Source: Progne subis subis (Eukaryota; Chordata; Aves; Passeriformes; Hirundinidae). Taken from it: 64,000 bases of DNA. Below, in pieces: positions 42,140 to 54,339 of this stretch (position 1 is its first letter; each line of letters starts with the position of its first letter). The position numbers and the translations under genes were made by a program. Below the pieces are notes generated by a model. The model saw only the letters and a list, made by a program, of their open reading frames with translations, did no database searches and was not told the origin of the DNA. The stretch lies in the NCBI GenBank assembly GCA_022316685.1, contig JAKJHU010000674.1:62001-126000 (forward strand), given 5' to 3'.

Positions 42140-43675
42140 TTCTTCTTCTAAATTTAGCTATGGTGGTATTTTCCTTTGTCTTATATTTTTAATCTTGTCC
42201 ACAGAGAAAAGCCATTCCTTGGGATATTTCTTACTTTGTTTCTCTCCACCTTCCCTGTGGCCACACACTGTGTCAATGAGGGGCTGCACTCTTGGTGGCT
42301 TTAAAGTGAACTAAAGGATCTCCCAGCCAAGTTGTCATCAGAGATCCCCCTTTTGTTCCCCTCTCTGGAGCTGCAGCAGCAATGTCTGTGTACAGAGCTA
42401 GGGGCAGATCAGTGCTGGCACAGCAGCTCTGCCCAGGAGCAGCAGCACTTGGTGTTGCCAGTGCTGCTCCCATGCCCCTGCCCCGACTGCACCTCCTGGC
42501 CCTGGTGTTGCTGTAGGGCCTGAGTGCTCTCGGGGGCCGGGCACAGTGCTGGGGGGTGGCAGTGCGGGGCTGCAGCAGGGACAGGCCATGGGCACTGCTG
42601 GGGCAGCGCTGACACCTCAGGGCAGGGCCTGGGGGCTCCAGGCTCCTTGCCCAGGCTCTTATCCAGAAAACACCCAGGCCAATGCTCAGCAGAGAAAAGC
42701 CCCGTGAGCAGCCCCAGGGTGGCGTGGGCAGGCTGGGGGCAAACAGCATGGCTGGGGCTCTGCAAGGTCCCTCGGGGAGATGGGAAGGAGCAGCAGAGCA
42801 GGGGCTGATCCATCCCCACTGCGCTGGACACCCCAGGGCAGCGTCCCAGAGCGTCCTCATGCACCTGCCAACAACATCCCCCCTCTGCAGCCCTGGCCTC
42901 TCCCCCAGCTCACACAGGTGCCGCATCCTTGCAGGCACAGACACGGCAGCACTGGCTCAGGAGCCCCTGTGTGCACTGCCCAGAGCAGGCGTGAGCACCC
43001 CCATGGTGTTGGTGTGGGGGGATGAACCTGAGTGAGCACAAATGCCATCAGCCCCTGGGGCCAGGAAGGGCTGGGGGCCAGCAGGGAAAGCACTCAGGTT
43101 TGTGGTGGCCTCTGAAGTCATCCAGAAAGTTTGTTCCCATGAGCTGTGGGTTTCCTGTGCCACTGCAGACGTTGTTGCTCAGAGCCAGGGCTGCCTGGCA
43201 GCCATCCCCAAACTGCCCTCAGCATTTTCCTTTGCATCACCTTGGCATTCTTTACCCTTCCTGGTACCAAATTTCTTCCTATTGCCCACTCCTTTTCCCT
43301 CCCCTGCAAACAGCCCACCTCTGACTGCCCTTTCCTCTCTGGCCTCACTCCCTTTTCAGTTCCTGAGCTGGCACCATGGGAACGTCCTTGGGGAGCAGGA
43401 TCATCCTCCAAGTCCTTCAGGAATTGTCTGCAGCCTCCTGCAGTGCCTCGTGCTGCTCCCTTGCCAGAGGCACCACAGGCCAGGGGAAGCACATCTAGGC
43501 TGCTGTGCCTGGCTGTGGGGCTCCCTGTTCTGGGCAAGGAGGAGGAAATGCAGAGGCTCTGCAGGACTGACAGGATGGGCTTTGGGGCTGTGAGGAGAAG
43601 CTGAGGCACCTGGGCTGCTGGACCTTCTGAAGAGGAGGCCCAGGGCTCATCCTGCAACTGCTGCAAGGGTGGTTT
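42140..43675. repeat. Duplicated block B, OR 3' flank
   Basis: It shares sequence with the OR 3' flank of block C (63139-64000) and, inverted, with 447-1522 and 52571-53600. Landmarks include CATCTTTAATTCTTCTTC after the OR stop and 'GCACCTGCCAACAACATCCC'. Open frames on both strands are GC-driven and none has a recognised domain. Confidence 0.65.
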
Positions 43676-44275
43676 CAGAGAATCACAGAATCAGGAAGGT
43701 TGGAGAACACCTTGGACATCATCAAGTCCATCCTGTGCCCTGACACTGTCTTGTCTCCTCTGAGCCTCCTCTTCTGCATGAATAAACAACCTCAGCTCCC
43801 TCAAACGCTCCTCACAGGACTTGTGTTCCAGACCCCTCACCAACCTTGTTGCCCTTCTCTGGACACAGCTCCAGCCCCTCCATATCCTTCCTAAATTGGG
43901 GGGCCCAGAACTGGACACAGCACTTCGAGGTGCTGCCCCAACCAGTGCTGAGCACAGGGGAGGAATCACGGCCCTGCTTCCTGAAGGCCAACCATTCCTG
44001 ATCCAGGCCAGGAGCCATTGGCCTTCTTGGCCATCTTGGCACACTGTTGGATCATGTCTAGCCTGCTCTCCATCAGTCCTCATAGGTCCATTTCTCCTGG
44101 CTGCTGTCCAGCCAATCTGTCTCCAGCCTGCACCGCTTCAGGAGTTTGTTGTGACCAAAGTGCAGGACTCAGTACCTGGACTTGTTAAACCTCAGTATTG
44201 TTTGGATTTGACTTCCTGGATCCAGCCTGTCCAGGGCCCTGTGCACAGCCCTCCTACCCTCCAGCAGATCAACTC
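43676..44275 (-). mobile_element. CR1 LINE 3' fragment
   Basis: AGAATCACAGAATCAGGAAG is the complement of the CR1 3' terminal repeat. TTGCCCTTCTCTGGACACA, GGCCCAGAACTGGACACAGC and CTTGGCCATCTTGGCACACT follow in the order expected for antisense CR1. It is at least 600 bp long. Confidence 0.85.
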
Positions 44276-44717
44276 ACTGTCACCACGGTTCCTTGTGTCC
44301 CTAGACTGTCACAATGGTCCCATGATTCCATGAGGCCTCCCAGTGTCATAGTGCGCCTTGGTCCCGTGGGATCCCTAGGTGTCACAAGTCCCTTGGATCC
44401 TTGACCCCCACAGTGTCACAATTGGTGCCTTGGGCCCCCAAGACCCTGGAGTGTCACAAAGGATCCTTTGTTCCATGAGGTCTGGCAGTGCAGCAATGAT
44501 CTCCTTGGTTCCACAGGGTCACAGTGGCCTCTGTGGTTCCACCAGGCTCCAGACTGTCACCATGGACTCCTTGCTTGCATTTATCCCCACAGTGTCACAA
44601 TGGCCCCTTGGCTCTATGGTGCCATATCATGCACAGTGTCACTCTGGTCCTCTTAGGGCCACCCCGTCCCTGCAGTGTCACAATGGCCCTTGCTTCCCCA
44701 GCACCCTGCAGTGTCAC
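44276..44717 (-). repeat. GTGACACTG minisatellite, inverted copy
   Basis: Complementary units (CAGTGTCACAATGGCCCC, 'TTGGTTCCA') repeat about ten times with irregular 30-45-bp spacing. It lies between two antisense CR1 pieces. Confidence 0.75.
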
Positions 44718-45300
44718 CATCATCAGAGAATCAAGCAGGCTGGAAAAGACCTTGGAGAGCATTAAGTCCAACCTGTGACCCAACAGCACCTTGTCACCCA
44801 GACATGTGGCATTGAGTGCCACATCTAGTCTTTCCTTAGACACCTCCAGGGATGATGACTGACCCACCTCCTGGGGCAGCCCATTCCAATGCCCAGTCAC
44901 TCTTTTGGTGAAGAATATTTCCACAGGTCCAGCATAAACAATCTCTGGAACAGCTTAAGGCTGTGGCCTCTTGTCCTGTCACTGTTCCCTGGGAGAAGAG
45001 CCCAATCCTCACCAGCTGCACCCTCCTGTCATGGAGTTGTAGAGAGTGATGAGGTCTCCCCGGAGCCCCCTCTTCTCCTGGATAAAACAACCCCAGGTCC
45101 CTTACAGAACTTGTACTCCAGACCCCTCACCAGCCTTGTTGCCCTCTTCTGGACACACTCCAGCCCCTCAATATTCTTCCTAAATTGGGGAGCCCAGAAC
45201 TGGATACAGCACTCGAGGTGCAGCCTCATCACTGCCCAGTACAGGGGAAGAATCACTGCTCAGGTCGTGCTGGCCACAACCATTCCTAATCCATAGGAGT
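44718..45300 (-). mobile_element. CR1 LINE 3' fragment
   Basis: An antisense CR1 end, with AGAATCAAGCAGGCTGGAAA, the 'CCTCCAGGGATGATGACTG' block, GATGAGGTCTCCCCGGAGCC, TCTGGACACACTCCAGCCCC and AGCCCAGAACTGGATACAGC in order. Confidence 0.88.
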
Positions 45301-45740
45301 GCCAGGGATTGGATGAGGGAAATAGTGGGGGTGGGGACAAAGTGTTACTGGTTGTCAGCCATGAAGGGTCTTGATTTTCATATATATTCAGACTGCATAA
45401 GAAGGTGCTCAGGATCAATATCAACTGGGGACTGCTGATATCAATCTATAAACAGGAAAAGAAAAGCAGGGAAAAGACCTTCTCTCTGCATTGTTTTCTA
45501 TATAGTATACTCACTTTGACTATACTTCTGAAATCTGTTTAATTAACCATTGAAGAACTGAAAGATTTGAGTTAATCCCATGAGCTTCTATTTATTGCGT
45601 TGTTTTGAGTAAATATGTATGAATCTTTGTCACAGAATTCCTGAACTGAAGGGCTCAAGAAAGAAGAGGGCTCTGGAGTAGTAACATTCATCAGCAATCT
45701 CCCAATGTCTGAGATCCATCCTCATCAGAGCAGGAATGAA
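45301..45740. repeat. Repeat shared with 48170-48620 and 1-207
   Basis: Matches include CATGAAGGGTCTTGATTTTC, CAAAATCTGTTTAATTAACC-type sequence and GAATTCCTGAACTGAAGG. It ends near the GAGCAGGAATG segment. The family is unknown. It may be the distal part of the duplication unit. Confidence 0.6.
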
Positions 45741-48169
45741 CAGAAATGGGCACAGCTTTCTGGCTGCCACAGCTTTGGGAATGGGCCCTCGGTCTAGAGC
45801 AGGAGCAGCTCTTGAGGGCCCCAAGGCCGGGGCTGTTGTGCTGGCCTGGGCAGATGGGATGGCAGCAGGGGCTGCAGAGCTCTCAGCACCTCAGGGAGAG
45901 GGGAGCAGGGCACACAGGGAGCCTCCTTTTCCCTTGGCCCAGCACCTTCCCCATGGCTGGGGCTGAGTCCTGTCTGAGCTGCAGCTGCTGCTGTGCCCTT
46001 GCGAGGGGCTGAGGCCGTGGGGCCCCTGCCCAGAGCAGCCTGCCCTGAGCAGAGCTGTGGGGCCAGAGCCGGCTGGGCTGTGCTGGGGAGAGGCCCTTGG
46101 TGCTGCTGAGAGCTCAGGGCAGCTGGCAGAGCTTGGAGGGAGCTGGGCTGCACTGAGAGAGCCTGGCACAGAAACCATCAGCGTCCATCTCAGCCTGTGA
46201 GCGTGCAGGGGCAGGACTCAGCCCAGGCCTTGTGGGGCAGGGCCAGCGCCTGTGGAAGGCATTGAAAGCAGGCAAGTGGCCCAGAGAGGAGGCTGCTCTG
46301 TGCCCTTGGTGGCATGGACAGAGCAGGAACACGGCCCAGGACATTTGTCAGCGCCAGCCTCTGTCCCCAGCCATTGCCAGACCTGGCTGCTCAGCCCAGG
46401 TTTGCGGGGCAGTTTGGCTGTGGCCCAGCTCCATCCTCCTGCGGGGCTCAGGGCCTGTTCCCGGCCATGGCCAGCCCTGCCCGGCCTCTCTGCTGGCCCA
46501 GAGCCCGGCAGAGCCCGGGGCAGGGCTGTCTGTGCAGCCCCACAGGTGCCACGGGCTGTGCAGGAGCTGGCAGAGGCTGCCCAGCAGGGAGGCCATGGGG
46601 CACAGAGCCCCAAGGCTGCTGTGGGCACCACGGCACAGGGGCCGTTCCCACCCGCAATGCTCCTGTCCTGCCCTGCGCCTGCACAGGGGCTGTGGCACCA
46701 TGGCTGGGCCAGCGCGGCACAAAGGGACCACACAGCCTCTGCCGGGGCTGACAGCAGGGCCAGGCACACACAAGGAATTGCTGGGCATTGCCTGGGCTGG
46801 GCAGGGCTGACTGTGCCAAAGGCAGAGCTCAGCTGCCCTTGGTGGCTGCAGGGAAAGTGCAGAGCCCAAAGAGCCTCCATGGCTGTGCTGGAGACCAAGG
46901 CTGGAGGAGGGAAATGCAGGGCTGCTGTGGGATGGGGAGGGGATTGAATTCCAGCACACACCTCAGTTCTCTGACAATCCTGGCACAATGCTGGTCCTGT
47001 TCCAGCGTGGAGCAGAGCAGATGGTTTTGGGACAGGAGCCCTCTGGGGCTGTCATGGACCTGCAACTTGCAAGGTGCTCTGCTCTCCCTCAGCTCCTCTC
47101 TGAGAGATGCCAATCCCAGCTGGGCACCTCAGGGCATGAGTGGCACTGCCTGTGCATGGGCACACAACTGATGTCTGCCTGGAAAGGGGCACAGGTTTTA
47201 ATACCTTTTAGTTTCATATTATACAAGCAAATCTCTGTTAACTGGGTCACTTAAGTACTTTTAAGAAGTGGCCAAACTTTCCCACCAGGAACAGGAATTT
47301 CCTGGATCTACTGGATTCTTCTACTGATGGCAGGAGAAGAAATACTGATCTTCCCCTCTACCTTTGACACCAACATTCAGTCTAACAATTCACAGCCCTC
47401 TCCTTTCAGGTGTTTCCAGGTCTCCTGTTTAAATGACCATGTCTACGGGCATTTCTTCATGTAGAGCAGCTGTACCTATGTCCTTCCTCTTGCTCCCAGA
47501 TTTCCTCCTGCTGTTGTATTCTGGTCATTCCAATGCATCTCCCTTGACTGGCTTCATGCTTTGAGGTTCCCAGAGTTGTTCAATTTTTCAGAAGTTTAAA
47601 TAACACCTTAGTCAGCATCTTAGTTGTATTTTTATTTTATATATCATCTCTTCTTATGTCTTGGTTAAAAATTCTTCCTGTATGGAAATCTCTTGTAGGT
47701 TGTGGATCTGTCAGATCTTGCTGGGATGTCACAAGATGCTGGAGGAAGTGGTTTGATGATTCATAAATTTTATCGTGTTCCCATTTTTTATGTTGGTCAT
47801 GAAGAGGAATCTTTCTGTGCCTCCAAGTCTCACTAGTTCCTGATCCCTCAAAGGACACAAACCTGGCTGCACTTGGACCAACTCCATAGCCAGAGCAGAG
47901 CTCCCTTGTCCCAGAAAGTCCCTGGCAGTGGAGGGATGAAGGAAACAAGACACTCTGTGAGGATCAGGTGCAGGGCAGAGCCAGGGAGAAGAATGACTTC
48001 TACATTTGATGGAGCCGTGCCTTCCCTTGGGTTTGTTGGCTGACAATAAATGAACATCCCTCTGTGCCTCAGGCAGCTTCTCCAAGGAAAGCAGGTAAGA
48101 GTTGGAGCCCAGGAGCTGAAACCTGCAGGTCCAGCCTGGGGTGGAGGGAGCTCAGATTTGCACAAGGCT
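45741..48169. other. No gene seen
   Basis: The first half (45741-47180) is GC-rich with many overlapping open frames on both strands and no domain. The second half is lower in GC and non-coding. Nothing in it was recognised as an element. Confidence 0.45.
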
Positions 48170-48680
48170 GCTCGGAGTCCTGGGACTTGGATGGGGGAAA
48201 TGGGATGGGGATAGGGACAGAGTCTGATTGAATGTCAGACATAAAGGGTCTTGATTTTTATATCTATTCAAACTGCATGAGCAGATACTTGGGTTCAATG
48301 TCAATTGGATACTGAACGTATCAATGTATTAATAGGAAAAAATCATAAACAGGATCTAAACAACTTTTCTCACTGTCTTTTCTAAAAATAGTATATACAC
48401 TTGGAACACACTTCCAAAATCTGTTTAATTAACCCAAAAATTTTGAGAACTTAAATTATACCGAGAGGCTTAGCCTTTTAAGGTCTTCTGAATGTTACTG
48501 AGCCCTGGGGCACTGAATTCCTGACCTGAGGAGCTGAAGGCTGAAGAAGCCTCTGGAGAAGTCAAATCCAGCAGCAGCCTCCAAGTGTCTGAGGATGTCA
48601 GCAGCACCCACTGAGGCCATCCCTGCCCAGAGGCCGTGGGGGAATGGGCAGACAAGGGGAGCGTCCCTGGGGCTGGGCAA
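48170..48680. repeat. Second copy of the 45301-45740 repeat
   Basis: ATAAAGGGTCTTGATTTTTA, 'TTCTAAAAATAGTATATACAC' and CTGAATTCCTGACCTGAGG occur in the same order and orientation as at 45355-45655. Confidence 0.6.
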
Positions 48681-48729
48681 GCAGAACTCAGAGGCACCAG
48701 CGGGTGCAGGAGGGAAATGGAGTGTGTGA

Positions 48730-49110
48730 TGTGGCTGTGAAAGACAAAACAGACTTTACTGGCAACTTTAGAAAATCAGAGAAACTTTGGGAAAAGGTTT
48801 AATATGACATTCCACCAACAAGAAACACTTTTCAAAGCATTAACTTGTCCCTTTAAACTTCACAAACTCTAAGCCTGTTCAATTTTAAGATACTCACAAT
48901 TAGCAAGAGGAGGAAATTAAAAGAAGACCCAGAAAGAGAGAAAGACAAATAAGACATAGAGAAGCACCCACACAGTTACCTACTCCTGGATTCCAGCAGT
49001 GTTCAGACAGAAATTCCAAGAGGAGGTGGGGTCAAGATATGTACTTGCCTTGTGGTCAACCATAAATACCCCATGGCCTTCCTGGGCCCTTCCCCCAGGA
49101 GGGACTTTGG
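48730..49110. repeat. Second copy of the 26695-27060 repeat
   Basis: Same order of 'ACTGGCAACTT', 'CATTAACTTGTCCC', AGAGAGAAAGACAAATAAG and 'CATGGCCTTCCTGGGCCC' then 'AGGAGGGACTTTGGG'. It lacks the CCAAT array that follows the first copy. Confidence 0.5.
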
Positions 49111-49344
49111 GTCACTTGGTCTCTCAGGAGCTGGGCTGGGGGCTGCAGAGGTGGCTGTGGAGCATTGCCTTTGGTGTGCCAGGGATTGGCAGACACTGCT
49201 GGGCTGGGATAGAGGCTCTGGGGGATTGGGGTTACAGGGCAGGGCAGTGCTGGGGTTTCAGGGCAGGGCAAGGCTGGACCTGCCCCTTCCTCCCTCACAC
49301 ACAAAATGTTTCCAGCCAACAATCTCCTCCAGTCTCTCACAACA

Positions 49345-49425
49345 GGCAATGCTGGAGGTGGAATCCCAGTTGTGGCCATGGGCACCTAGACAAGAAGGAC
49401 AGTTCTTTTCCATAGGAAGGTGTAA
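49345..49425 (-). repeat. Single inverted fragment of the 190-bp repeat
   Basis: Read on the minus strand it gives CCTTCCTATGGAAAAGAACT, then GTGCCCATGGCCACAACTGG and GATTCCACCTCC, the conserved middle of the array at 37015-38970. Confidence 0.75.
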
Positions 49426-49426
49426 T

Positions 49427-51011
49427 GGTTTTAGTTAAAAGTGGGCTGAAACACTAATTAATGTAGTGACGACACATTTGTCAAATTTTGTTTGCTACAT
49501 TTAGTGTAGTGGTCTTAGTGTTTACTCTCTTTTTGTGGGAGAGGATCAGGAGAAACAAAGCAGGCTCAAGCTTAAAAAATAAACAGTTTTATTAACACAC
49601 ACTAAAAGAATGGAAAAGATAAGAAAAGTTGGGGAAAATCCCAAAAAAACGAAAATGAACTTCAAAACACTCTTCCCTTCCCTTACAAACTGTTAACGTT
49701 CTCACAAACAACATAGGGAGACACAAGCTGTGATTTTCAATCAGTTTCACCATTTAAACATAATCTTTCATCACTTTGGGAGAGGAGTCTCTCTAGAGTC
49801 TTATGGACACATTCGCCACAAGACAAAAACAGTCCTGGGGCTCTCAATGTCACAAATCTGCAACTGCCTGGAATTTTTGCAGAATGTGCTGTTCCACCCA
49901 TTCGCAACCTTCCCCCTGGCTACCTACGGGCCTCTCAGTGTATTCGGGGTACTGCTTAAGAAAGCTTCTTCTAGTATAAAACAAGGATTCTCTAAAACTG
50001 TCTTTATCTCAAAAGAAATAGAGACCTCCTTTTACCCTAAGAGCCAAGGTCTTCAAATCACTTTCTCTCTAAAAACATTTTTGTCTCAAAGGCTGAGAAC
50101 TTCTTTTACCCCAGGAGTGAGGGGCTTTAAGATTCCCACTTAAATCTCAATCATATCAATCCCCAACTTTGACTAGAACTAGCATTCCCCCAAACAACAT
50201 TAAGATGTTACAAGAAACAGTCCATTTCTCCATAGTTCAACCAGAAAAGTTTGGTTAAAAACGTCCACATCCTCAATCCCTCTTCTAATAATCTTTTCAC
50301 TCCTGCTCCACTGACTTCATGCGGCGTCTTTCCTACGTCCCCTCTGTCTCTTTCTTTTCTCTCTCAGGGAAGGGTCGGGCCTTGGAAGCTCCATGTTGCC
50401 AGGACAGGGTTAACTCTGCCCAGGCCTGCAGTGGCCATGTGATTTCTGCTCCAGGCAGCAGTCTCTCCATTTCAGATCAGCCTGGTTTCCTCCCTCCACT
50501 CTTTCTTCTCCGTCTGGAAGACACCGGAGGAGGGGAGCGGGAGGAGAGCTCTGCCCACCCCTCGGTGACAATCGGGGCAGCCTCGGCCAAACCGGGCCCA
50601 TAGTTGTTATCAGGGGAGATCCCTCCCTGCTCTGGGGGCTCTGGGGAGGTTTTTTCAAAGTGGTTGATGTTAAGCTGCAACCTCCTCCCCCCGGGAGCCG
50701 ATGGAGTCCGGCTGGGCCTCGGCAAGCTTCCCCCCGAAGGGGGAGGTGGGGTGTGGGGAGCAGTACGACCCACTGGATGTTACCTGTTCAGCTGAGCAGG
50801 AGGAAAAGGGCCTGACCTGCACAAACCCAGGATTTATATGGGTACTGCCCAAAGTCGCATTCAACATTCTCAGTGGCCAAAGCAGATGCCAATATCTCAA
50901 ACCAGCTTCTGATAGCTCCTTGTCCTTTCTGAAACTATTTCTAGGGTTCTGACAGGGTAACACTTCACATTCCTCCCTAACTAAAAACCAAACTGTGCGA
51001 ACCCATGACAT
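49427..51011 (-). mobile_element. Possible LTR, about 1.6 kb, solo
   Basis: On the minus strand it begins TGTCATGGGTTCGCAC and ends AACCATTACA, so has TG...CA ends with TGT/ACA symmetry. An AATAAA lies near 49584 (minus) not far from the 3' end, as in an LTR. No internal retroviral genes adjoin. No target duplication was seen (AGGAAGG left, TGACC right), so the ends are uncertain. Confidence 0.4.
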
Positions 51012-51019
51012 GACCTTTA

Positions 51020-51430
51020 GGCTTTGCAGGGCTCAGGCACAGCGGCTGTGGCAGAGTCAGGGCTGAGGTCACACTCTGTGGGTTGGGGCAGAGCCCAGAA
51101 AGAAATGACCTGAGATGGGCTCAAATACAATGATGGGACCATGGCCAGAGCCTCATGTTCTTCAGTCCCACCTCACATCATTGCCAGGGGCAGAGAAAGG
51201 GACAGGTGACTTCTCAGCGTGTGTCAAAGGAACCTGGGTCAGCAGAGCCCTTCCCAAAGTGGCAATGGCCCATTAACAGAAAATATCTCCCTGGAGGGAG
51301 GATGGGTCATGGAAGAGATCAAGAAAGCTGTCCCATCTGGTTTTACAAAGCTGGGCCATTAAGAGAAGATCCCCCTTAGAGATTTGAGGGATGGGTCATG
51401 GAAGAGATAAACAACCTGCCCCAGCTGGTG
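51020..51430 (-). repeat. Inverted copies of zinc-finger 3' flank and of the 53660-53815 repeat
   Basis: Positions 51150-51205 are the reverse complement of 56110-56172, just past the zinc-finger pseudogene (shared CCCACCTCACATCATTGCCA). Positions 51240-51410 are the reverse complement of 53665-53815, with GGATGGGTCATGGAAGAGAT occurring twice here and its complement twice there. Confidence 0.75.
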
Positions 51431-51865
51431 TTCACAGATGGTAATAGAATACACTTTTTTGGTGAAATCTTGCATTGTAAGACAGGGCTTGATGCTCCTT
51501 GCCCAGGAGCTCTCAGGAATTCCTCAAGGCTACTGAGATAACAACAGGACTAAAAATAAGAACCAAGAGCCTGAGATACTGTTTACAAACAACACAAAAC
51601 TTAGAGGACACACAACATGATGATGGACACTTGACCAATGAGGAGTCCTGAAGGATGTGTGCCTGCCTTGTGAACAAATGGCTCAGCCAATTGAGAGGCA
51701 CCTGTACATGTGGACAGTAGTGCTCGAATCCATAACTGGAGTTTAACAAAAACAAAATATATAATAAAAATATAATTATATATATATATATAAAATATTA
51801 AATAAATTACTTCTGCTAAAATTATATGATTCTGCTATTCAGTTGCCTAGTGCATCCCTTGCACT
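51431..51865. other. No gene seen; TA-rich patch
   Basis: Non-coding. A TA microsatellite with AT-rich flanks lies at about 51758-51800. Confidence 0.5.
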
Positions 51866-52710
51866 GGAGAGGCTGTGCAGGACTGACAGGATGGGCTTTG
51901 GGGCTGTGAGGAGAAGCTGAGGCAGCTGGGCTGCTGCACCTTCTGAAGAGGAGGCCCAGGGCTCATCCTGCAACTGCTGCAAGGGTGGTTTCAGAGAATC
52001 AGAGAATCAGCCAGGTTGGAAAATACCTTCAACATCATCAAGTCCATCCTGCACCATGACGCTGCCTTGACTCTCTTGAGACTCCTTTCCTCCAGGAAAA
52101 AAAAAAACTGACAAGCTGGGGACAGAGTGGCTGGACAGTGGCCAGGCAGAAAGGGACCTGGGGGGACAGATGGACAGCAGGATGGACATAAGCCAACACC
52201 GTGCCCATATGGCTAAGAAGGCCAATGGCTCTTGGCCTGGACCAGACAGTGTGGCCATCAGGAGCAAGGCAGTGATTCTTCCCCTGTGCTCAGCACTCAT
52301 TGGGCAGCACCTCAAGTGCTGTGTCCAGTTCTGGGCCCCCCATCTTAGGAAGGATATGGAGGGGCTGGAGTGTGTCCAGAGAAGAACAACAAGGCTGGTG
52401 ATGGGTCTGGAACACAAGTCCTGTTAGGAGAGGCTGAGTGAGCTAGAGTTGTTTATCCTGGAGAACAGGAGGCTCACAGAAGACTAGGCAGTGTCAGAGC
52501 ACAGGCTGAACTTAATGATGTCCAAGGTCTTTTCCAGCCTTGCTGATTCTATGATTCTCTGAAACCACACTTGGAGAAGTTGCAGGATGAGCCCTGGGCC
52601 TCCTCTTCAGAAGGTGCAGCAGCCCATCTGCCTCAACTTCTCCTCACAGCCCCAAAGCCCATCCTGTCAGTCCTGCAGAGCCTCTGCAGCTCCTCCTCCT
52701 TGCCCACAAC
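51866..52710. repeat. Palindromic junction of duplicated block D
   Basis: The left arm, about 51866-52050, is in block-B orientation (GACTGACAGGATGGGCTTTG, then CR1 end AGAATCAGAGAATCAGCC). The right arm, about 52480-52710, is the same sequence inverted (CAAAGCCCATCCTGTCAGTC at 52653). Between them CR1 switches strand near 52110, beside an A11 run. This is an inverted duplication of the OR 3' flank with CR1 at the centre. Confidence 0.75.
51994..52562. mobile_element. Two CR1 3' ends in opposite orientation
   Basis: Positions 51994-52109 are antisense (AGAATCAGCCAGGTTGGAAA). Positions 52110-52562 are sense, with 'CAGCAGGATGGACATAAGCC', GCAGTGATTCTTCCCCTGTG, TGGAGTGTGTCCAGAGAAG and terminal GATTCTATGATTCTCTGA. 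Confidence 0.82.
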
Positions 52711-53605
52711 AGGGAGCCCCACAGCCAGACACAGCAGCCCAGATGTGCCCCCCTGGCCTGTGGTGCCTCTGGCAAGGGAGCAGCACAAGGCACTGCAGGA
52801 GCCTACAGGCAATTCCTGAAGCACTTGGAGGATGATCCTGCTCCCCAAGTGACGTTCCCATGGCGCCAGCTCAGGCATTGAAATGGGGAGTGGGACCAGA
52901 GAGAAAAGGGCAACCAGAGATGGGATGGAAAGGCAACCGGGGTGGGCAATGAGAAGGAATTTGTACCAGGAAGAGGAAAGAAAGCCAAGGTGAAGCAAAG
53001 GAAATGCTGAGGGCAGTTTGCGGGTGGCTGCCAGGCAGCCCTGGCTCTGAGGAACAACATCTGCAGTGGCACAGGAAACTCACAGCTCATGGGAACAAAC
53101 TTTCTGGATGACTTCAGAGGCCACCACAAACCTGAGTGGTTTCCCTGCTGGCCCCCAGCCCTTCCTGGCCCCAGGGGCTGATGATGGCATTTGTGCTCCC
53201 TCAGGTTCATCTCCCCACACCAACACCATGGGGGTGCTCACGCCTGCTCTGGGCAGTGCACACAGGGGCTCCTGAGCCAGTGCTGCCGTGACTGTGCCTG
53301 CAAGGATGCGGCACCTGTGTGAGCTGGGGGAGAGGCCAGGGCTGCAGAGGGGGGATGTTGTTGGCAGGTGCATGAGGACACTCTGGGACGCTGCCCTGGG
53401 GTGTCCAGCGCAGTGGGGATGGATCAACCCCTGCTCTGCTGCTCCTTCCTATCTCCCTCAGGGACCTTGCAGAGCCCCAGCCATGCTGTTTGCCCCCAGC
53501 CTGCCCACGGCCACCCTGGGGCTGCTCACGGGCTTTTCTCTGCTGAGCATTGGCCTGGGCGTTTTCTGGAGAGAGCCTGGGCAAGGAGCATCAAGCCCTG
53601 TCTTC
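52711..53605. repeat. Block D: OR 3' flank without an OR
   Basis: It matches 600-1180 of block A in the same orientation and then 42640-42960 of block B inverted (CTCACACAGGTGCCGCATCC and its complement). The homology stops at about 53605, before any OR coding sequence. Confidence 0.7.
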
Positions 53606-53659
53606 CAATACAAGATGTAACAAAAAAAGTGTATTTTATTACCATCTGTTAAAACCAGG

Positions 53660-53817
53660 AAGGCAGGTTGTTTATCTCTTCCATGACCCATCCCTCAAAT
53701 CTCTAAGGGGGATCTCTTATTGGCCCAGCTGTTAAAAAAATGGGACAGTGTTCTTTACCTCTTCCATGACCCATCCTTCCTCCAGGGAGATATCTTCTGT
53801 TAATGGGCCATTGAGTC
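53660..53817. repeat. Inverted partner of 51240-51410
   Basis: CTCTTCCATGACCCATCC occurs at about 53677 and 53759; both are complements of GGATGGGTCATGGAAGAG at 51300 and 51389. It lies outside the palindrome of block D, making the inverted arrangement nested. Confidence 0.7.
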
Positions 53818-54339
53818 TCATGCAGGACTGATAAAATTACATCATCCCATTGTGAGATGCTCCACCCAGAGGGAGGAGCCAAGCATTCCCACCGTGATAT
53901 AATCTGAGATTTAAAGCATCAGGAACAGCCTGGTTTTCCACTGGATTCCCAGAGGAAGACCAGATCTGCCTGCACCACCACTGGACCTTCAGAGGAAAAC
54001 TACACCCTTCTACAAGGTCATTGTTTCAACAAAACCACATCTGTCACTCCAGGAGGACTGCAGCCACGATTTGATTGCACTGCCAGCAACAACCTGACTA
54101 CCCAGGTGTCAGTTTGGATTCTGAGTCTTATGTTTTGGGCTTTGTTGGTGGTGGTTTTTTTTACTACTGCATTTTTAGTTTAATTTTCCTACTGAAGAAC
54201 TGATATTCCTATTGCCATATCTTTGCTTGAGAGCCCATTAATTTCAAAATTATAATTCAAAGAGAGGAGGCTTATATTTTCCATTTCAAGGGAGGCTCCT
54301 GCCTTCCATAGCAGACCCCAGTCTTACCAGCCCAAGACA
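53818..54339 (+). mobile_element. Solo LTR, passerine ERVK-like
   Basis: Order: GTGAGATGCTCCACCCAGAG, GAGGAGCCAAGCATTCCCAC, a TATA-like GATATAATC (about 53898), CCACTGGACCTTCAGAGGA, AGGAGGACTGCAGCCACGAT, CTACTGAAGAACTGATATTC and the end GTCTTACCAGCCCAAGACA. This resembles LTRs common in songbird genomes that I recall as ERVK-type. The 5' edge is uncertain. No internal retroviral sequence adjoins it. Confidence 0.6.

Noticed and set aside
45736..47171. Several long overlapping open frames on both strands
   Set aside because: All six frames are unusually open because the DNA is GC-rich. No splice-consistent gene structure and no family motif were found.
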